This document shows, one piece after another, positions 35,464 to 45,930 of a DNA stretch of 64,000 nucleotides. Origin of the DNA: Geosiphon pyriformis (Eukaryota > Glomeromycota > Glomeromycetes > Archaeosporales > Geosiphonaceae). Numbering within the stretch: the stretch's first letter is position 1; each line of letters opens with the position of its first letter. The notes beneath the pieces are model-generated. The model saw only the letters and a program-made list of their open reading frames with translations, was not told the origin of the DNA and made no database searches. The stretch covers positions 442,034 to 506,033 of the forward strand of contig JAAOMT010000786.1 of NCBI GenBank assembly GCA_016748015.1. Direction: 5' to 3'. A program made the position numbers and the translations under genes.

Positions 35464-35572
35464 TAAATTAATTTTACTAGTTATTTCCTTATAATTTAGA
35501 AACAATCAAAACAAAAATAACATAAAAACTCATACACCAAAAATAATTTTCTTTTATTTCAAATCTCTTATA

Positions 35573-36292
35573 ATGACTATTCCTCAAAACATTCAACAAT
35601 TATCCCAAAAACTAATGTTAGCTTTAAAAACAATACCCAAATTATCCATTACTGTTACTGGAAACCACATTAATTATATCCAAACAGAAGTAGTTACAAA
35701 TTTAGCCCCAAATTCATGAAAATATCACCCATATAAGAAGAACACAAGAAGTTATTCTGGAATTCACCTGCCAGAACTTTTAAAGCTTGCTTTAAGAGAA
35801 AACCTAATGTTCACTCCAATTAGTATTCCACCAAATACTACAATTCAACAAAGACTTCAACTGTGTCTCAAGAAGGAAAACACTGAATATCCTCCAATCT
35901 ATAGATATTTCCACATTGGAAAAACACTCTATGAACGAAAACTAGAACTTACAACAGCAAACCTCACAAAAGAAGCCATTCAAAAACAACTCTACAATGA
36001 ATTCAAGACAACAGCTGGATCAACAAACAGTCACTACAGACTCAGAGCTGTTCTTAGACTTTATGACCTATTCCACACCTGTGAAAATGTACTACAAAAC
36101 CTAATTTTTCAACCTTTGAAGATTCAATACATTGGAAAGCTCACAGAACTGAAATTTCAACAATTTTCAGACCAAATTTCTTCAATAATTTTGGATTATT
36201 ATCTGGAAATAACAGATAGTACTTGGACTTCAACAGAGCTCAGTCTTGAGAAGAAGATTATGTTACCAGACAAAATTAGAGATATTATTTAG
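35573..36292 (+). pseudogene. ORF3 of B3 (family-B accessory protein)
   Basis: Starts at ATG 35573 (MTIPQNIQQL), about 105 bp after gag-pol, and ends at TAG 36290-36292, so its last ten or so codons lie inside the 3' LTR. 239 codons with one TGA (expected Trp). It is highly charged and Gln/Lys-rich, with a predicted helical core (ANLTKEAIQKQLYNEF, RLRAVLRLYDLF), no signal peptide and no membrane segment. The homologous B1 ORF3 keeps the same frame and tail, which argues that it encodes a protein. It is not recognisable as Env. The helical core loosely recalls the Gag N-domain of the same element; that link is speculative. Confidence 0.65.
36247..36260 (+). other. Polypurine tract of B3
   Basis: TTGAGAAGAAGATTA-type tract ending at the 3' LTR start (36261), the same as in B1. 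Confidence 0.6.
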
Positions 36293-37241
36293 CATAAAAT
36301 TATCTTATAATTCCTATCATTAATTAGCATATATTATTGTTTCAAATTATTACTTATTACATTAGCAAAATATCCAAAATTATCATTTAATTAATAACCC
36401 AATTTGTACACAACACAAATGTAACCTAATTGCAATGATCAATCATACAATACCCCAAACTATGTAACATTCAAAAGTTTGCCAAAATTTGTAGAAATTC
36501 ACTGAAATAATTGATAGTTCACTGAAATATCTAATAGTTCGCAGAAATAACTTGTAGTTTGCTGAAATATATCTTTAGTTCAGTAAAATTGTAGAAAATA
36601 GCAAAGTTCAAGTTCATAGAATAGTGTTATGACAAGTTGTATAAAAGAAGAGCTTCTTTTTTCAAGAAAATGTATTTTACTTTAAATTTATCACTTAGAA
36701 CCATTCTTACACACACAAAAAGAAATAAATATCAAATAATTCAAAAAACCAAATTCTTTAAATTATTGCACTTGGAAAATCCTCAAAAACCCAACTAATG
36801 TTTTGAAATTGATTAGCTACCAATTTCAGTAAACTGTTAGTGACTCCAGGCCTGGATAGAAAACGTTTCTCTTAACAAAATTCTATTTCTTTTACATTTC
36901 TTTTATTTTTCTTTTATTTTCTTATTACAATCATTAGGGTAGCCTACAGACAAGATTCCTGTAGAAGAGTTGACTTTTACAGCAAAGTAACTACATATTT
37001 TTAGTGAGCTTCCAGATGAGCAATTCCTGGGAAAGAGTTGATGTTTACTACAACATAACTACATAAAAGCAACTGGTACAGAATTGGCCATTCCACTTAT
37101 AAGCCCAGCAGTTCAAATTATAGGAAATAATTTGAAAGTAAATTCAGTTACTGGAGGTCCAACTACTTCCTGAAAACGTGAATTCACAGCAAATCAACAT
37201 TACCAACATTTAAGAAAAGAGACCAAAAACCTCTGGTAACA
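36261..37241 (+). repeat. 3' LTR of B3 (family B)
   Basis: 981 bp, TGTTACCAG to GGTAACA, with TATAAAA at 36,640-36,646. Against the 5' LTR many differences are G to A or C to T, including several former CCGAAAT cores that read CCAAAAT or CTGAAAT. Confidence 0.92.
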
Positions 37242-39601
37242 GTAGTAATTGGCTTTTCTTTCAGTACAGCTCCACTGAATAATGGTGTGGTTGATGGTTC
37301 CTTGAGTTCAAATGGAAAAATGGCGTCCAAAGATTTGTTTTCTGTAATTGTGGCAGGTGGAATGTTGCTGGTAGGTGTTTGTCTGAGTTCCTGGTCATTG
37401 GGTGTGGTGTCTTCTGGAGTAACCAGAAGACTTAAATAGTTTTGGGAATTCGGGTTTTGGGATTGACCAGCACCCGAATTCCACTGGCATAATTCAGATG
37501 GCTGCTGTGAAGAACTGGGGATCAGTTGATGGACTACCATCGCCGATCTCCAGCTCTGTTGAGTTATTCTTGGTCTTTGGGTTCCGTTGGTCAGTAAGCT
37601 TTGGGATGGTGTTTGGATTTGTTGGGGTTGATAGATTATTTGTGGCTGCAGTTGTTGATAAATCACTTGTGACTATGGTTGATAAATTGGAGCTTGATAC
37701 ACTGGAGACTGATAGACTAATGATTGTATCACTGGTAGGTAAACGGGTTGGTTTTAATTTGGGTACTAATTCAGAGTTTGGAACTAGCGATCAGAGTTTT
37801 GATATTGATTTCCTAATTGTTGGTTATTTAAATACTGGTGACAGTCAATTTGAATATGTCCTTGTTTACCACAATAGTGGCAGATACGCGTTTCCTGTTG
37901 CCACTGTTAATTGGTTAATGAAGATGAACATGGTTGATTTTGGGCACGATTAGAGTTTCCTTGATTATTGCATTGTTGTGGAGACTGATAAATGGTGTGA
38001 TTGTCAGCTAAGTATTCTTCCAATCTCTTATTGATTGATTCATTGAACTTCTCCAATTTTGAATTCAATTCAGATGATCCATTTATTACTAGATTAACAG
38101 TTTGGACATGGTTAGCCTCTAACTCAGTGGATTCAAAATCTCTGGCACATGTAACTGCATCTTGAAGGGTACCTGGATGCAATGGATGTACATGTTGCAA
38201 GATGCTGCTGCGCAGGCCATGGATAAACTAATTGAGTATCTGTGATGCTGTAAAATAGTTGGCATTAATTGCTTGAATTTGGCATAGGTTTCGATGAAAG
38301 CATCCCAAGTAAGTGGTGACTGCTTCAGTTTTTTCTTGTTTTATGGTGGTAATTGTATTAACTAGGCGATTAATGCTGTTATTGTTGCTGAAGTATTTTA
38401 GGAATTCTGCTTTGAAGGCATTAAAATCTTGTGGTTTATTAATCAAGCTCTGATACCATAAATTGGCAGTATTCTTGAGAAAGTAGGAAATGGCTTGCAT
38501 TGCTCGAGCATTATTCCATCCGTTGGCTGTGATGGCCTTTTCTACATCATTTAGTCATACTTGAGTGTCATTTTCTTTACCAGTAAAGTTGTCAAGTTTT
38601 GCGATTGGTGTATAGGTTATTAGATCTAAGTTAGGTGGTTGTGGTGGCTGTTGAAGCAGTTGTTGTTGTACTGGTTGTTGGGATGGTAGTTGAAGTAACT
38701 ACTGTATGGATTTAGCTATGGGATTAATCAGTAGTTGATTGATGATGATTACCAGAGATAAGTTTTGCTGATTAATTAATTTGGGATTTGAATTGTTCTG
38801 TTTTTGATAATTCAGGGTTTTGATTTCCGAATTTTCTAGATCTGGATTTTGCTGAGTTTGAAAATTCGGAGTTTCAACTTCCAGGTTTTCAGTGATCGGG
38901 CGCTGGTAAGTGAATTCTTGATCCTCTGATTTTTCTTCCTTCTTTTCTGATTCTGCTGCTTCTCACAGATCAGAGATTCCGAAATCTGGTGGAAGCGGTA
39001 GTGATTGAAGTCCTGATGGAGTTGATGATCATGAATTAAATTTCTCAAAGTATTTGCTGTATGGTTCTAACAATTCTGTTTTCCTTTGTCTACTTTGGAA
39101 TAGAAATTATCCAAATGCTGATGTCGCAGTTGATGGAAACATGTCTGTTGATAATATATTGATGGCGCTTTCAGGTGTATAGTGGTAGGATGGGTTGCTT
39201 GGGGATTCAACTCTGTTTTTCTTCCAAGCAGATGGCTGTATTTTTCTGGGTATTACTGCTGGTGTTTGTAATTTTCCCTTGCCTTTACTAGCGTATGTAA
39301 TTGGATATCTTTGTTGAGTGTGATGTTCAATTTCTTTGTTGATCTCAGTGATGATGGATGTGAAATTATGATTTGTTGGTAGGTTGGTGTTTTGAATTAA
39401 TTTCTTATAAAAAGTTTCCTTTGCTGATTTAGTATTCACTGGTGTTCCTAATAAAGAGAAAATCTTTTTGTTGATGTAGAAATTGAAGACTGATTCAGTG
39501 GATATATAATTGTGGTTTAATCCCAAGTATTGACAATAGTGTTGAAATAAGGATTTTGTGAATCCTAAATGGTTTGCTCCTATATTTTCTGATTCTGCCA
39601 C
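37242..39601 (-). pseudogene. Gag and start of protease of A4
   Basis: From ATG 39601: Gag N-domain (NHLGFTKSLFQHY start) to 39107, a spacer with Q/P-rich sequence, then capsid from about 38,640 (PYFLKNTANLWYQ, FLKYFSNNN, QILN) to about 37,910. An intact CCHC knuckle lies at 37882-37841, then a Q-rich spacer and the protease lead-in (FPFELKE, AVLKEKPIT) to the break. In-frame stops occur at former Gln and Trp codons. It is a good reference copy for family-A Gag. Confidence 0.85.
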
Positions 39602-39663
39602 TTTTGGTTTGGTGTTGTCAGTGCTGGTTCTCTGTAGAATTATACCTCACAGGGAGCACCAAA

Positions 39664-40525
39664 TGTTACAGGTGATTATTACTGCAGTTGAATTGAATAA
39701 CAAATCCGTAACTTGGTGCTCAAAAGCTACTTCCATTGATAATGTTCTGAAGGTGTTGTATCTGAAGGTTTTGCTGGAGTTCTTTGTATAATGGACAGAA
39801 ATTCAATAGTATTGATAGTAGATGTATCTTTCCAAGAGTTTTTCCAATTTCTTTCTCAGCATGGTGGCCAGATTTAGTCTGGCAGTTGTGCTCTTCTGAT
39901 AAGCTATCCAATAATATATAAAAATTCTACCCTTATTTCTGGGTTTTTTATTAGGCTATCCTTGACGTCAATAACTCAGTGCTTAATCCTTTTACTCAAT
40001 TAGTAAACAACCAAAGAAAATAAAATAAAAAAAATAAAAAAAAATAAAGAAAGAAAAGAAATAAGCCCAGGCAGTTTGGCAGATTAGTATTCTGTCAATA
40101 GCCATGATCAAAAGCTATTGTTCCAGTATGGTTAAGTATCAATTACTATCAACATGAAGTGTTAATAGTGGAGAGTGGATTGAGATATGGAATAATTATT
40201 TATTTGATGATTTTGTTTCTTGGCTAAGGATTCTGTGGTATTGATTCTGTCTTTTCTGTTTCTAACACTACCACTATATATACATAATTGGAATTCCTCA
40301 ATTCCTCGATTATTCACAACAGGAATTCTGAAATTCTTGGAATCCTGCGATTCCTTTGAGAGGAATCCTGAAATTCTGGAATCCTGCAATTCCTCATTGG
40401 GAAATTCTGAAATTCCTGGAATCCTGCAATTTCTGAGAGAAATTCTGGAATTCCATATTTACTATGCTTACTTCTGATTGGCTAATAATTATGCTAATAT
40501 ATTTCCTATATTTCTATAAGTAACA
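39664..40525 (-). repeat. 5' LTR of A4 (family A)
   Basis: 862 bp, TGTTACAGG to AGTAACA on the plus strand. The palindromic repeat block is at about 40,297-40,458. Confidence 0.9.
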
Positions 40526-41389
40526 CTATAATCCAGTTATGTATATTCATAATAGAAGTACAGCTATTTGTTTTAATAGTAAAGAATCAAGAAATAGTGC
40601 CATTGGTTCTCTGCTGGTATTTAAGAATGTGAATTTATGTTGAGCTGGTCTTTCTCTGGCCTGATGTGCCAAATGTTAATAATTTGATTATGTTTCTAAT
40701 AAGTGTTCAACTGGTGAGAACTTAGATAACTGTACAAAGAAAACTTTTAGTTCTCAAAATTGTGTTTGTTTGATAAATATATATAAAAAAAAGTGGGCTC
40801 CAGTAATCCATTCAGTTTCTTTTGGTGACAAGACATAGGCTTAGGTAGTCTTACCTGCTGCCTCCCCTAATAATATTGGTTTTAAATTTGGTCCTCAATT
40901 TCCTGTTTCTGGTGTCTCAAATAAAAAAAAATGTGTTGGTTTTTGATAATGTTTTGTTAATTGGTAATTATTTAGCTTTTTTGAAACATTTTTTGGAGTT
41001 TTTGGCTAATTAGGTTTTAAATATTGTAAAAAAATTAAGTATGATTGACTTGGTGCCTTTGGCATCTGTTTTACAACCTCTTTCTTTTACTGTGGTTGCA
41101 TTTTTGGATGTGAATTTGGATATAGATATGGCTTTGAATAATTTACAGGTTTCTTTCATTCTTTCTTCTTTGGTTGTAAGTGTTAATATTATGAAATTGG
41201 ATTTAAGCAGCTCTAAAGTCTTAATCATTAAGATGAGTGGTTTGAAATCGAAAATGATTGCTTTTAAAATTTCAGTCAGTTTAGTATTGGCAAAATTGAA
41301 TTTGTTGTGTGCTGGCTTAGTTTTTTTGGTAAACTCCTTCTCCCAATGAGTGATTTAATCTAAAAGATAGTTATGTGCAATGTTTATGA
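40526..41389 (+). pseudogene. LINE ORF1 C-terminal fragment (L2)
   Basis: Plus-strand remnant. Near 40,790-40,860 the frame reads WAPVIHSVSFGDKT, a word I know from ORF1 proteins of Rhizophagus LINEs. From 41,041 to 41,349 the C-terminal part (VPLASVLQP, DIDMALNN, SSSKVL, GLKSK) is open. Stops lie between. It begins at the A4 LTR end and stops at the solo B LTR (41390). The family differs somewhat from L1. Confidence 0.65.
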
Positions 41390-43202
41390 TATTATTGGAG
41401 GTTTTTGGTCTCTTTTTTTGAATATTGTTAATGTCTGTTTGTTGTAAATTCATGTTTTCTAGAAGTAGTTAAACCTCCAATAACTGAATTTATTTTCAAA
41501 TTATTTTTTATAATTTGAACTGCTAGGCTTATAAGTGAAATGGCCAATTCCTTGCCAGTGTTACAAATGATTATTTGGAGTCTCAAATCAAGTAACAAAC
41601 CCATAACTTAGTGCTCAGAAACTATTTGTAATTATGGTGATCTGAAGGTATTGTTATCTGAAGGTTTTGGTTGAGTCTTTTGTATAATGAACAGAAATTT
41701 AATAGTTGTTTATCCATAGCTTCCCAGAATCGCAATTCTGTCAATTTTTTTTTTCAGCTTGATGGCCAGTACTCCTCTGGTAAGTAATCCATAATTTTTT
41801 TATGTGCTCTACTCACTTGTAGGAGTCTTTTACCAGACAATTTTTGATGTTGATAACTCAGTGCTTTAATTTTTTAATCAATTAATACACAACAAAAGAA
41901 ATAACAAAAAAGAAAATAAAAGAAATAAAAAAAAATAAAAAAATAAGCCAAGACAATAAAAATTAGTATTTTGTCAATAGCCATAATCAAGAGCTATTAT
42001 TCCAGTATGATTAAGTATTAATTACTATCAACATAAAGTGTTAATAGTGGAGAGTAGATTGAGATAGTGAATAATTATTTATTAATATTTGTAAATGGGA
42101 GATTGCTTAAACTAAATCTAAATTGAGAGATTTCTAACTAAAAAATTTTGTCTTTTCTATTTCTAATACTACTGCTATATATACATAATTAAGATTCCTC
42201 AATTCCTCAATTTTTTATATCAGGAATCCTGGAATTCTTAGAATCCTGCAATTTCTTTTGAGAGAAATCCTGGAATTCTGAAATCTTGCAATTCTTTGTA
42301 CAAGAATCCTAAGATTTCTGGAATCTTGCAATTCTTCTTGAAAAGAATCCTGGAATTTCTTATTTACTATGGCTATTTCTGATTGGCTAATTTATGTGCT
42401 AATATATTTCTTATATTTTTATGAGTAATACCATTTACTTTATGTAGTAAATATCAACTCTTTCTTAGAAATTACTCATCTGGAAGCTTACTAAAATATG
42501 TAATTACTTTGCTGTAAAAGTTAATTTTTCTACAGGAATCTTGTCTGTAGGCTATTCTAATAATTATAATAAAAAAAATGTAAAAAAAATAGAATTCTAA
42601 CAAGAAAAACGTTTTTTATTCAGATCTGGAGTCACTAACAAATTACTGAAATTAGTAGCTAATCAATTTCAAAATGTTAGTTGTGTTGGGGGAATTTCAA
42701 GTGCAATAATCACAGGATTGAGTTTTTGAATATTTAATTTTTATTTAAATGTGTAAAAAATGATTTGTTTTAATTAAGATATTTAAAGTAAGATACTATA
42801 ATAAAATACTATAAAAAGATCATTTTCTTAAAGAGAAAAGCTTTTTTTTATATAACTTGTTGTAATACTAGTCTTTGAACTTGCACTTTTTTTTTGCTTT
42901 AATTTTGGTAAACTAAAAATATATTTTGGTAAACTACAAGTTATTTCTACAAACTATTGATTATTTTGGCCAATTTTCATCAATTTCGGCGAATTTTGAC
43001 TATATTAAATGGTTCAAAGTATTGTGTAATTTAATTATCTTAATTTCTATGATACAAATCAGGTTATTAATTGAGTAATGATATTTGATAATTTGATTAA
43101 ATAATAAGTGATAATCGAAATGATAATAATATATGCTAATTAATAATAGGAATTATAAGAGTAATTTTATGCTAATTAATAACTAAAATTCTACTGGTAA
43201 CA
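41390..43202 (-). repeat. Solo LTR of family B, interrupted
   Basis: Inverted family-B LTR in two pieces, 41390-41558 and 42431-43202 (about 941 bp in all), split by a family-A LTR. The outer end reads TATTATTGGAG, a transition-decayed TGTTACTGGAG. The other end is GGTAACA. No internal family-B sequence adjoins it. It is probably a solo LTR formed by LTR-LTR recombination. Confidence 0.8.
41559..42430 (-). repeat. Solo LTR of family A nested in the B LTR
   Basis: 872 bp, TGTTACAAATG to GAGTAATA (from TAACA). The four flanking bases are CCAG on the left and CCAT on the right, a possible 4-bp duplication with one change. It shows that family A was mobile after this B LTR was in place, while B1 shows the reverse order. 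Confidence 0.8.
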
Positions 43203-45135
43203 ATGTGTTAAAAGTTTGTGACTTGTTAATTAAACTTTAATACCACAAGTTAGTAGTATTTTATAAGAAGTAAAAAATGACTTGAAGAGCTCTAACATTA
43301 TTTCAGTTATTGGCTGTAATTGCTTTGACTATGTTATTTAACTATGCTTGAACATTATTCTCTTTACCAGTAAATTTTTCTAATTTGGCAATATGTGTGT
43401 ATGTTATTGGTATAAGTTGTTGTTATTGAGATTGTTGTTAAGATTGTTGTTGTTATGCAGTAATTGATACAACTGGTGGATTAATCTTGATAATTAAAAG
43501 TAAGTTTTGCTGAAAAATAGGAGTGGATTTGAATTGTTTGAATTTTGTAAAGTTTAAACAATTGGAGTTTGAATTTCTGAGTTATTTGGAATTAGATTTT
43601 AATTATTATTTCTCTAATTGCTGTTTTCTTTTTTTTTTGATTTAGTGTTTTTTCAATAACTGGTAAATCCGAAATTTGGTTAAGGTGACAGTAATTGAAA
43701 TTCTAATAATATTGTTGGTTATGCTTTAAATTTTTCACAAAAATTACTGTAGATTTTTAATAATTTGGTTTTTTCTTAATTATTTTATAATAGTACTCTA
43801 GATAATAGTGTTTTTACAATTAATAATAATATAGATCTGAATAGTATGTGTATAGTACTTTATAGTATATGATAATATAATAGGTAAATAAATAAAACAA
43901 CTTTTGATTTCTTCTAAGTAGATGGTTGTATTTTCTTTGGTGTTTTTGTTTGAGTTTGTAATTTTTTTTTGTTTGTAAAAGTAATAAAAAATTTTTATTG
44001 TGTGTATTTTTCAATTTCTTTGTTTATTTTTGTGATTAGTAGTGCAAACAGATAGTTTAATAAAAAAATGGTGTTTTGTAATAGTTTACTGTAGAAATTT
44101 TTAAAAATAGCTTTTGAATCTCTTTGGTTTCTTAAGTAGGATTTAATTTTTTTGTTAACATAGAAATTAAAAGCTAATTCTGCTGGCCAATAATTATTTG
44201 TTAGTTTAAGATAAGTTTGGTAATATTAAAATAAAGATTTTATGAATTTTAAATGATTTTTTTCTATGATTTTTTGGTCTGCCACTTTTCTGAATAGTTG
44301 ATGTTAGTGCTGGTTTTTTGTTGGATTATATTTTACAAGAAGCATTAAATATTACAAATGATTATTTAGAGTGTTGAAACAAATAACAAATCTGTAACTT
44401 GGTGCTTAATAGCTGAAAATATTAGTAATTTCTAAAGGTTTTTGTTGAGTTTTTTGTATAATAGACAGAGATTCAATTGATAGTTTCTTCTGTAAATTTT
44501 TTTTTAATATAGTAGCCAGCTTATTTTGACAGTTGTGCTCTTCTGATAAGCTATTCTTAAGTTTTTTATTTTTGTTTCCAGGTTTTTTACCAGACTATTT
44601 TTGATATCAAATATTTAATGCTTAATTTTTTTAATCAATTAGTAAACAAGAAAGAAATAAAACAAAAAAAAACAAAAAAAAATAAGGAATTAATATTTCA
44701 TTAATAACTATAATCAAGAACTATTAGTCTAGTATAATTAAGTATTGAATTTTATTAATATAAAATATTAATAAAGTAAAATAGATTAATATTTCTTTAA
44801 TCAAGTAATAATAATATGAATTTAATAATAATAGATAATTTTATTAATATGAAAATAATTCCACTTTAAATTATAGAAAATTATCTTTTGAAAAAAGATA
44901 TATTGTTGTTTTGAATTGAATTGGATTTTATTTATTTTATTAAATTCTCTTAGAATTACTTTTTCTGCTTTTAATACTTTTACTATATATATATAATTTA
45001 TGTTATATAAGATTCCTTGAAATTTTTTAATTTCTTTAAAAAAAATTTCGAAATTCTGGAATTCTTTTTTTTACTATACTTATTTCTAATTAGTTATTTT
45101 ACTTATTATTATAATTTCTAATTTTTATAAGTAAC
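43203..45135 (-). mobile_element. Decayed Ty3/gypsy retrotransposon A5 (gag and 5' LTR)
   Basis: The most eroded family-A copy. The 5' LTR is 45135-44350 (786 bp; start decayed to TATTAC). Gag N-domain traces lie at about 44,290-43,790 and capsid traces at about 43,470-43,235. They match A1 and A4 by position and by residual words, not by open frames. Truncated at the B solo LTR. Confidence 0.7.
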
Positions 45136-45930
45136 AGTATATAGCCTTGATTAATATATTAATCAGAATTTTTTTTAATATTACAGCCTAATTTAAACAC
45201 TTAGTAGATTTTCTAAGATCAATGTTTACTAGAATCTTTGCATTCTTAGTCTTATTAATAATCTGCCTTAAATTTAATTTAAAAATAAACATTTTTTTAA
45301 TAATCTCAGCAAATTTTAAGAGAATAAATATCCTTTAAAATTATTAATATCTGAAAATAGTTTTTTGACTATCACATATTTTTTCTGAAATGTTATTCCA
45401 ACAATCTATATCTAACTTGATATTTAAAATAAAAAACTTTTTAATAGAAAGATTAACCAAATTTTTAAGAAAAAAAAAAGCATAAAAAAGTATTCAAAAA
45501 AATATTATTATCATTACTTAAGAAATTGATTTTTTTCAATGACTTTTTCAATGCTTTTTTGGTTTTTATTTATAAATCTTTTGGTGTTTAATCAAAATTT
45601 ATTTCAACAAAAGCATTACTTTTATCATAGTCAATACTGGTTTTCTTAATCAAACATTTTACTTTTATGTTAATACTATTAAATTTGGTAAAGTCACTAG
45701 TTTTTGAACTTCAGAAACAACTACTTAATTTCTTAGCAAAAACTTTTTTGTTGTCAATATTATCTTTTAAAACACTATTCATCTGTTTTTTTGATATAAT
45801 AGATTTGATATTAATATTAAAGCCAAAATTTTTAATAGATTTTTTTATGATAGTAATATTAAAGCCAATAGTGATCTTGTAATTGAGCAGAAATAGTTTG
45901 AATTTATTATACTAAATAATTAAAATTTTT
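45136..45930 (-). pseudogene. LINE ORF1 N-terminal fragment (L3)
   Basis: Read on the minus strand from about 45,930 down, the frame gives NSVLKDNIDNKK, FNSINIKVKCLIKKTSIDY and FVEINFD. Then, with shifts, it gives KILVNIDLRKSTK near 45,230-45,190 and AVILKKI before the break at the A5 LTR. These are N-terminal ORF1 words of Rhizophagus-type LINEs. Heavily decayed, with many stops. Confidence 0.55.

Larger units (their letters stand above)
28430..35466 (+). pseudogene. Gag-Pol of B3 (single frame, nonsense codons)
   Basis: About 2,340 codons in one frame from an ATA at 28430 (aligned with GTG in B1) to about 34,470. There a one-base loss shifts the rest of integrase, which ends at TAA 35464-35466. 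Domains in order: Gag N-domain, capsid (from Met 29159), CCHC knuckle, Pro/Tyr/Gln-rich spacer, protease, Cys-rich and helical module, dUTPase, beta linker, RT, RNase H, integrase, GPF-like tail. No frameshift separates gag from pol, so a single fusion product is implied. More than 20 stops sit at positions that are Gln, Trp or Arg in the sister copy. Active-site losses: N-S-E in protease, N in the RNase H DAS motif, and N for D in the integrase SDQG motif. The RT YLDD is intact. Confidence 0.9.
27402..37241 (+). mobile_element. Ty3/gypsy retrotransposon B3, full length
   Basis: The best-preserved element here, 9,840 bp: 5' LTR, primer site, gag-pol in essentially one frame with nonsense codons, ORF3, purine tract, 3' LTR. 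The left flank is A2 integrase (plus strand). The right flank is the A4 protease region (minus strand). These are different elements in opposite orientation, and the outside bases (CCAG left, GTAG right) give no good target duplication. The copy is therefore probably a recombinant between two B insertions, or an assembly join. Confidence 0.9.
37242..40525 (-). mobile_element. Ty3/gypsy retrotransposon A4, 3' truncated
   Basis: Minus-strand family-A element: 5' LTR 40525-39664, gag from 39601, cut by B3 at 37242 just before the protease active site. The whole remaining gag section is in one frame with only nonsense codons. The 5' LTR abuts a LINE ORF1 fragment (L2) at 40526. Confidence 0.88.

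Noticed and set aside
35573-36292. ORF3 of family B as an envelope gene
   Set aside because: No signal peptide, no transmembrane segment, no Cys pattern. Position after integrase alone is not enough.
45667-45882. Plus-strand ORF of 71 codons with hydrophobic composition
   Set aside because: It is antisense to the L3 LINE ORF1 fragment, where the minus strand gives recognisable words.
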